From Allosphingosinicella sp040255785 (GTDB lineage Bacteria > Pseudomonadota > Alphaproteobacteria > Sphingomonadales > Sphingomonadaceae), in the NCBI GenBank assembly GCA_040255785.1, contig JBDZVR010000003.1, positions 1 to 64,000 on the forward strand: DNA of 64,000 nucleotides, read 5' to 3'. A program made the translations under genes and the position numbers. The notes beneath the pieces were generated by a model. It worked only from the letters and a program-made list of their open reading frames with translations, searched no databases and was not told the DNA's origin. Shown here in pieces: positions 60,148 to 64,000 of the stretch. How positions within the stretch are numbered: the first letter of the stretch is position 1; the number at the start of each line of letters is the position of its first letter.

Positions 60148-61139
60148 TCGAGCGCCTCCGCATCGCCGGCATCCGCCGCGTCGTCGGGGAAGAACCGTGT
60201 CAGGGTCGCGGCGGCGGTGGCGCGCACGTCGGGATTCGGGTCGGCGGCCGCCATCCGCTTGAGCAGCGGCAGCGCGAATTCGGCGTCCATCGCCAGCATT
60301 TCGCGCATCAGGTGCCAGCGGGTATGAAACTCGGCCTCGGCGATCGCATCGGCGAGCAGCGGCAGCGCGTCCTCGCGCTCCATCGCGCGCAGCAGGCTCG
60401 CCATCATCTGGACGCGCGAGCTCGCCTCGCCGGTGCTGCTGGCGCCGACAAAGCCCCTTGTCGACGCGTCATATTCGACCGCGATCGGCGCGCGGCCGGC
60501 GCGCACGACGGCCTGGAAATAGACCATGTCGCGCTCGGCATGATCGATCACGAACGATTCGCGGCGGCCATCGACGACCAGTTCCTCGCCGTCTGCGATC
60601 CGGCGGCGTTCGACGAGCCGGCATTCGCCCGCCTCGGCGGCGGTGAAGCCATCGGTGATCTCGGGCGCGGCCCAGAAGGAGAAGGTCGCGCCACCGGCGT
60701 CGATGAAACGCATCAGCGAAACGAAGCCGGTGAAGTTGATCGAGCCGGCGCCGCGGCCTTGCGTCTTCTTCGCCGCGAGCGCGTCGACGCTGGTGACGCC
60801 GAGGCTGATCGACAGCAGCGGGTGGTGATAGAGGACGAGGCTGGTGTGGATTTCGGTCGAGACCGGCTGGAAGGGCGGCCTGAAGAAGGGATCGGCGCGG
60901 CTGTCCGCGATGAGGTCGCGCAGCAGCGCGTCGATCTCGTCGCGGCGATCGAGAAAGCGGCGGGTCGCCTCGAGCAGTTCTTCGGGCGATCGCTCGCCCG
61001 GCGCCCTGACCTCGCGCTGAAGGTCGGCGATCAGCGGGTGCGCGCTCCATTTGCGGGCGCACGCATCGATCCGGGCGAAGGTGCGCTCGGAGGCGGCGGC
61101 ATCGCCGAGCCAGGCGGCCAGTTCCGGTCCCGGGATCAT
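60135..61139 (-). CDS. HEAT-repeat protein of the peptide locus, unknown function
   Basis: A 334-residue soluble protein. The middle third ('EIHTSLVLYHHPLLSISLGVTSV', 'GGATFSFWAAPEITDGFTAAEAG', 'FVIDHAERDMVYFQAVV') is beta-rich and may be a second cupin-type barrel with weaker ligand conservation (His98, His105, His106, His200). The C-terminal 90 residues ('LLADAIAEAEFHTRWHLMREMLAMDAEFALPLLKRMAAADPNPDVRATAAATL') are two or three HEAT-like repeats. HEAT repeats in biosynthetic proteins often bind a peptide or partner enzyme. The gene follows the small peptide gene across a hairpin and overlaps the cupin-like gene. No named family is recognised. Confidence 0.55.
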   Translation of the reverse strand: MIPGPELAAWLGDAAASERTFARIDACARKWSAHPLIADLQREVRAPGERSPEELLEATRRFLDRRDEIDALLRDLIADSRADPFFRPPFQPVSTEIHTSLVLYHHPLLSISLGVTSVDALAAKKTQGRGAGSINFTGFVSLMRFIDAGGATFSFWAAPEITDGFTAAEAGECRLVERRRIADGEELVVDGRRESFVIDHAERDMVYFQAVVRAGRAPIAVEYDASTRGFVGASSTGEASSRVQMMASLLRAMEREDALPLLADAIAEAEFHTRWHLMREMLAMDAEFALPLLKRMAAADPNPDVRATAAATLTRFFPDDAADAGDAEALECRA

Positions 61140-61180
61140 GCGCTCGCGTCGCTTAGCAGGGGCCTCGCGCCGACGAAAGA

Positions 61181-61210
61181 GGGGCGGAGACGTCGGTGAC
61201 GCTCCGCCCC
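61181..61210 (-). terminator. Hairpin between the small peptide gene and the HEAT-repeat gene
   Basis: ggggcggag (61181-61189) and ctccgcccc (61202-61210) form a perfect 9-base stem with a 12-base loop. Read on the minus strand it is followed by tctttc. It lies 20 bases after the peptide stop. A leaky terminator here would give much more peptide message than enzyme message, as is usual in precursor-peptide operons. Confidence 0.65.
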
Positions 61211-61229
61211 CCTTTCATCGAGCCTTGGC

Positions 61230-61361
61230 TCAGATCAGGTAAAGGATCGCAACGACGACGCCGAGGCAAATCGGGCCGCCGACTTCCTTCTGCTTGAGCG
61301 AGCCGTGCACGCCGACGCTGGTGGTCAGTTCGGGCAGGGCCGCGATATCGATCTTCTTCAT
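61230..61361 (-). CDS. 43-residue peptide, candidate RiPP precursor
   Basis: A short gene with a clear ribosome site (AGAGGGG, 6 bases before the ATG). The peptide begins 'MKKIDIAALPELTTSVGVHG' and ends 'VGGPICLGVVVAILYLI'. The polar first part looks like a leader; a Gly-Gly at 'EVGGP' (about residues 27-29) could be a leader-peptide cleavage point, leaving a hydrophobic 15-residue core with one cysteine. It is followed by a terminator-like hairpin and two uncharacterised, cotranslated proteins. Alternatively it is a small membrane-inserted peptide. The gene is too short to be certain, but the ribosome site, operon position and hairpin support it. Confidence 0.6.
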   Translation of the reverse strand: MKKIDIAALPELTTSVGVHGSLKQKEVGGPICLGVVVAILYLI

Positions 61362-61667
61362 AGGAAACCCCTCTGGAGTTCGGGTCGAAACAAGAGAAAG
61401 GCTGACCCACCTCGGCCCGGCCAAGAAGCCGCCGGTGGTTTTCCCCCGCCATCCCGACACCCTGGGGAACCGAGGTGTCGTTGCCGACGGGCCTACCGGA
61501 ACGGCGGATCAGGCCTTCCTCGATTGCGATAGTCCGCCGCGCGCGTGAAACATGTCGGATGGTTATCAAAAAATTTACCACGCCCGTTTGCGCGCGGTTC
61601 ACCAGTTGCCCGGCCCACCAAACGCCGCCGCTTGCGTCGCCCGGTCGGCGCGGGCCAAGAAGGGCCC
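61362..61667. other. 306-base divergent intergenic region
   Basis: It separates the peptide gene (minus) and the phosphotransferase gene (plus) and must hold both promoters. A 7-base inverted repeat (cgacacc...ggtgtcg, 61455-61480) lies about 95 bases upstream of the peptide start. An AT-rich patch (atcaaaaaatttacc, around 61566) could be a promoter element. No gene is supported. Confidence 0.45.
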
Positions 61668-62738
61668 ATGGACCGGACGGAGGGAAGCAGCGGCGCCGGC
61701 GCGGTGCGCGCGGGCCTGGAGATCGACAGCGCCGCGCTCGCGCGCTGGCTCGCCGACCATGTCGAGGGCTTCGCCGGGCCGCTTTCCGTCGCCCAGTTCC
61801 GGGGTGGCCAGTCCAACCCGACCTACAAGCTGACCACGCCGGCGCGCGCCTATGTGCTGCGCCGCAAGCCACCGGGGCCGCTGCTTCCCGGCGCGCACGC
61901 GATCGAGCGCGAATATCGCGTCATCACCGCGCTCGGCCGGCAGGGCTTTCCGGTCGCGCGCGCTTATGCGCTGTGCGAGGACGAGGGCGTCATCGGCACC
62001 GCCTTCTACGTCATGGAGATGGTGGAAGGGCGGATCTTCTGGGACACGGCCTTCCCGGACGTGCCCACGGCCGAGCGCGCCGCCTATTTCGATGCGATGA
62101 ACGGGACGATCGCGCGGCTGCACATGATCGACCCGGACGCGGCGGGGCTGGCCGACCATGGCAGGCCCGGCAACTATTTCGCGCGGCAGATCGCGCGCTG
62201 GTCGAGGCAATATGCCGCGGATGTCGACGCCGGGCGGGTGGCGGACATGGACCGGCTGGTCGAGTGGCTGCCCGCCAACATCCCGCCCGACGAGGCGAAG
62301 GCACGGGTGATCCATGGCGACTTTCGCTGCGACAACATGATTTTCCACCCGAGCGAGCCGCGCGTCGTCGCGGTGCTCGACTGGGAGCTTTCGACGCTCG
62401 GCCACCCGCTCGCCGACTTCACCTACCACCTGATGATGTACCGCATGCCACCGGGGATCACGACCGGGCTCGCGGAGGTCGATCTCGCGGCGCGCAACAT
62501 CCCGAGCGAGGCGGAATATGTCGCCGCCTATTGCCGGCGCACCGGGCGCGACGGCATTGCCGGTCTCGACTTCTACCTCGCTTTCAACCTGTTCCGCCTC
62601 GCTGGCATCGTTCACGGCATCAAGGGCCGCTTGCTGCGCGGCAACGCCGCCTCGGCGCACGCCGCGGCGATGGCCGGGAAGCTTGAGCCGCTCGCCGCGC
62701 TGGCCTGGGAGCAGGCAAAGCGGGCCGGCGCGCGCTGA
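61668..62738 (+). CDS. Phosphotransferase family protein (ACAD10/11 APH-like)
   Basis: A 356-residue protein of the aminoglycoside-phosphotransferase fold. 'FRGGQSNPTYKLTTPARAYVLRRKPPG' is the nucleotide loop of the ACAD10/11 N-terminal domain group. 'VIHGDFRCDNMIFHP' is the catalytic HGD motif and 'VAVLDWELSTLGHPLADFTYHL' the metal-binding D block. Such proteins usually accompany acyl-CoA dehydrogenases and phosphorylate hydroxyacyl-CoAs in fatty acid breakdown; no dehydrogenase gene is in view. The start is the ATG at 'MDRTEGSSG'. Confidence 0.88.
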   Translation: MDRTEGSSGAGAVRAGLEIDSAALARWLADHVEGFAGPLSVAQFRGGQSNPTYKLTTPARAYVLRRKPPGPLLPGAHAIEREYRVITALGRQGFPVARAYALCEDEGVIGTAFYVMEMVEGRIFWDTAFPDVPTAERAAYFDAMNGTIARLHMIDPDAAGLADHGRPGNYFARQIARWSRQYAADVDAGRVADMDRLVEWLPANIPPDEAKARVIHGDFRCDNMIFHPSEPRVVAVLDWELSTLGHPLADFTYHLMMYRMPPGITTGLAEVDLAARNIPSEAEYVAAYCRRTGRDGIAGLDFYLAFNLFRLAGIVHGIKGRLLRGNAASAHAAAMAGKLEPLAALAWEQAKRAGAR

Positions 62739-62796
62739 GCGGGGCCTTGCGCCGGCGCGCCCAGGCCCTAGTCTGCCGGCACGGGTGGGGGTGACG

Positions 62797-64000
62797 ATGC
62801 CGGAGGGACGCGGCAGCCTGGACGAGCGGATGCGGCGGAGCCTGCGCCAGATCGGGCCGCTGCGGCTTGCGGTCACGCTGGTGGTGCTGGGGCTTGCCAT
62901 CTGGCTGGCACGCTTCGCCTGGCAGATCGACCTCGCCAGCGATGCCGAGCGCGCGCTCTACGACCTGCGCTTCACCGCGAGGGCCGAGCGGACACTCAGC
63001 CAGGACGAGCGCATCACGCTCGTCACCTACAACGACGACACGCTGGCAGAGCTCGGCAAGCGCTCGCCGCTCGATCGCGCGTTGCTCGCCCGGGCGCTGC
63101 GCGAGATCGACGCGATGCATCCGCGCGGGATCGGCATCGACATATTGATCGACCAGGCGCAGCCGGAAGATGACGAGCTCCTCGCCACTTTCCGCTCGCT
63201 CAGGACGCCAACCTTCCTCGCCTTCGCCTCGGCGCGCCACAACCCGGACCAGATGCTTCCCTGGCAGGAGCGCTTCCTGCGCGGCTTCATCGCCCGCGCG
63301 GCGCCGGGGCCGGTGCGGCCGGCGAGCATCCGGCTGCAAAGCGACCTTGCCGACGGCGTCATCCGTCGCTGGCCGGATCGCGATCCCGAGCTGCCGCCGA
63401 TGCTCGCCGATGCGCTCGCGCCCGGGCATCGCGCCTTCGCAGGTTATCGCGGCGCGATCAATTTCCGGCTGCCGGGCACGGCCGAGAACGACGAGGTGCC
63501 GGTCTTCACCAACCTGCCGATCCAGTTCGTCGCCCAGTTTCCCCAGGGCGTTCGGCCGATGATCGAGGGCCGCTATGTGCTGATCGGCGGCGACATCCAG
63601 GATCTCGACGATTACGAAACGCCGATGACGCGCACCTCCGGCCGGCTGATGAAGGGGCTGGAAGTGCACGCGCAGATCCTCGCGCAGATGCTCGACGGGC
63701 GGGCCAGGGCGCCGCTGCCCGGCTGGGCCCTGTGGCTCGCCGCGATCGCGGTCGTCGCCGCCGGGGCGCTCTCCAGCCTCCTCGAGCTGAGGAGCTGGAA
63801 GGCGCTGGCCCTGCCGCTGCAACTGGTGCTGATCGGCTACCTGCCATTCCAGCTCCAGGGCATGAAGATCGACACGATCGACCTGCCCGCCTTCGGCTGG
63901 GGCGCGGGCTGGCTGCTCGCCTTCCTCGCGGCGAGCACCGCGGCGCGCGCGGTCGGCTCGGAGCAGCGCCGCTTCGCGCAGTCGGCGCTCGGCAAATATC
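62797..64000 (+). CDS. CHASE2-domain sensor (partial, runs off the right edge)
   Basis: The first 401 residues of a membrane sensor. One N-terminal helix (about 20-42, 'GPLRLAVTLVVLGLAIWLARFAW') precedes a CHASE2 domain: 'SDAERALYDLRFTARAE', 'ITLVTYNDDTLAELGKRSPLDRALLARAL', 'GIGIDILID' and 'YVLIGGDIQDLDDYETPMTR'. Two or three helices follow (about 312-385). The output domain lies beyond the window; in this family it is most often a class III adenylate/guanylate cyclase or a Ser/Thr or histidine kinase. The ATG follows a GGGGGTGAC block. Confidence 0.85.
   Translation, partial: MPEGRGSLDERMRRSLRQIGPLRLAVTLVVLGLAIWLARFAWQIDLASDAERALYDLRFTARAERTLSQDERITLVTYNDDTLAELGKRSPLDRALLARALREIDAMHPRGIGIDILIDQAQPEDDELLATFRSLRTPTFLAFASARHNPDQMLPWQERFLRGFIARAAPGPVRPASIRLQSDLADGVIRRWPDRDPELPPMLADALAPGHRAFAGYRGAINFRLPGTAENDEVPVFTNLPIQFVAQFPQGVRPMIEGRYVLIGGDIQDLDDYETPMTRTSGRLMKGLEVHAQILAQMLDGRARAPLPGWALWLAAIAVVAAGALSSLLELRSWKALALPLQLVLIGYLPFQLQGMKIDTIDLPAFGWGAGWLLAFLAASTAARAVGSEQRRFAQSALGKY

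Noticed and set aside
61230..61361. A lasso or lanthipeptide precursor
   Set aside because: No B/C lasso enzymes, LanM/LanB/LanC, YcaO or radical-SAM gene is adjacent, and the core lacks the Ser/Thr-Cys or Gly/Asp ring pattern of those classes.

Overview
The window is a GC-rich chromosome segment, most likely from an alphaproteobacterium of the order Sphingomonadales. The evidence is gene content and order: dapF-mtaB-ftsY-ispZ, ffh-rpsP-rimM, tamA-tamB, glnB-glnA, Fe-type sodB, and several proteins that look like typical sphingomonad products. Genus is not determined.

Layout. 0-6 kb: the start of a TIR-domain protein (cut by the edge), an adrenodoxin-reductase-type ferredoxin reductase, a PHA-system protein and three TadE/TadG-type proteins, all on the minus strand, then an M15 peptidase. 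6-18 kb: two small proteins, tamA-tamB, a membrane PQQ dehydrogenase and a glnB / small XRE regulator / glnA group. 18-24 kb: a secreted protein, HD-GYP and PilZ proteins, methionine aminopeptidase, a CinA-like protein, a glycosyltransferase and an iron-permease-family protein.

24-32 kb is an accessory region. A repeat array precedes tRNA-Glu(CTC). The tRNA 3' end is copied twice downstream, so two roughly 1 kb cargo segments and a decayed P4-type integrase lie in tandem behind the tRNA. A lower-GC HlyD-ABC-FtsX-FtsX exporter follows; its ATPase gene is frameshifted in a run of seven C.

33-49 kb is signalling and redox. A PP2C phosphatase and a transmembrane Ser/Thr kinase form one unit. A T6SS-type FHA protein (TagH-like) and an OmpA-like protein follow, but no T6SS structural genes are present. 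After a CcmI-like protein come four tightly spaced plus-strand genes: an FAD oxidoreductase fused to two cyclic-nucleotide-binding domains and four [4Fe-4S] motifs; a membrane protein with two His-x13-His helices (likely two hemes b); an FHA-like domain fused through one membrane helix to ten CxxCH heme motifs; and a CpdA-like phosphodiesterase. Together they read as a transmembrane electron chain gated by cyclic nucleotide and perhaps protein phosphorylation. This is the most novel system in the window.

49-58 kb is housekeeping (rimM, rpsP, ffh, dapF, mtaB, ftsY, ispZ, a YadGH-type ABC exporter, sodB). 58.5-61.4 kb holds a minus-strand unit: a 43-residue peptide with a strong ribosome site, a hairpin, a HEAT-repeat protein and a cupin-like protein. 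It is laid out like a peptide-modification (RiPP-like) locus of no class I recognise. The window ends with an ACAD10/11-type phosphotransferase and the start of a CHASE2 sensor, possibly a nucleotide cyclase.
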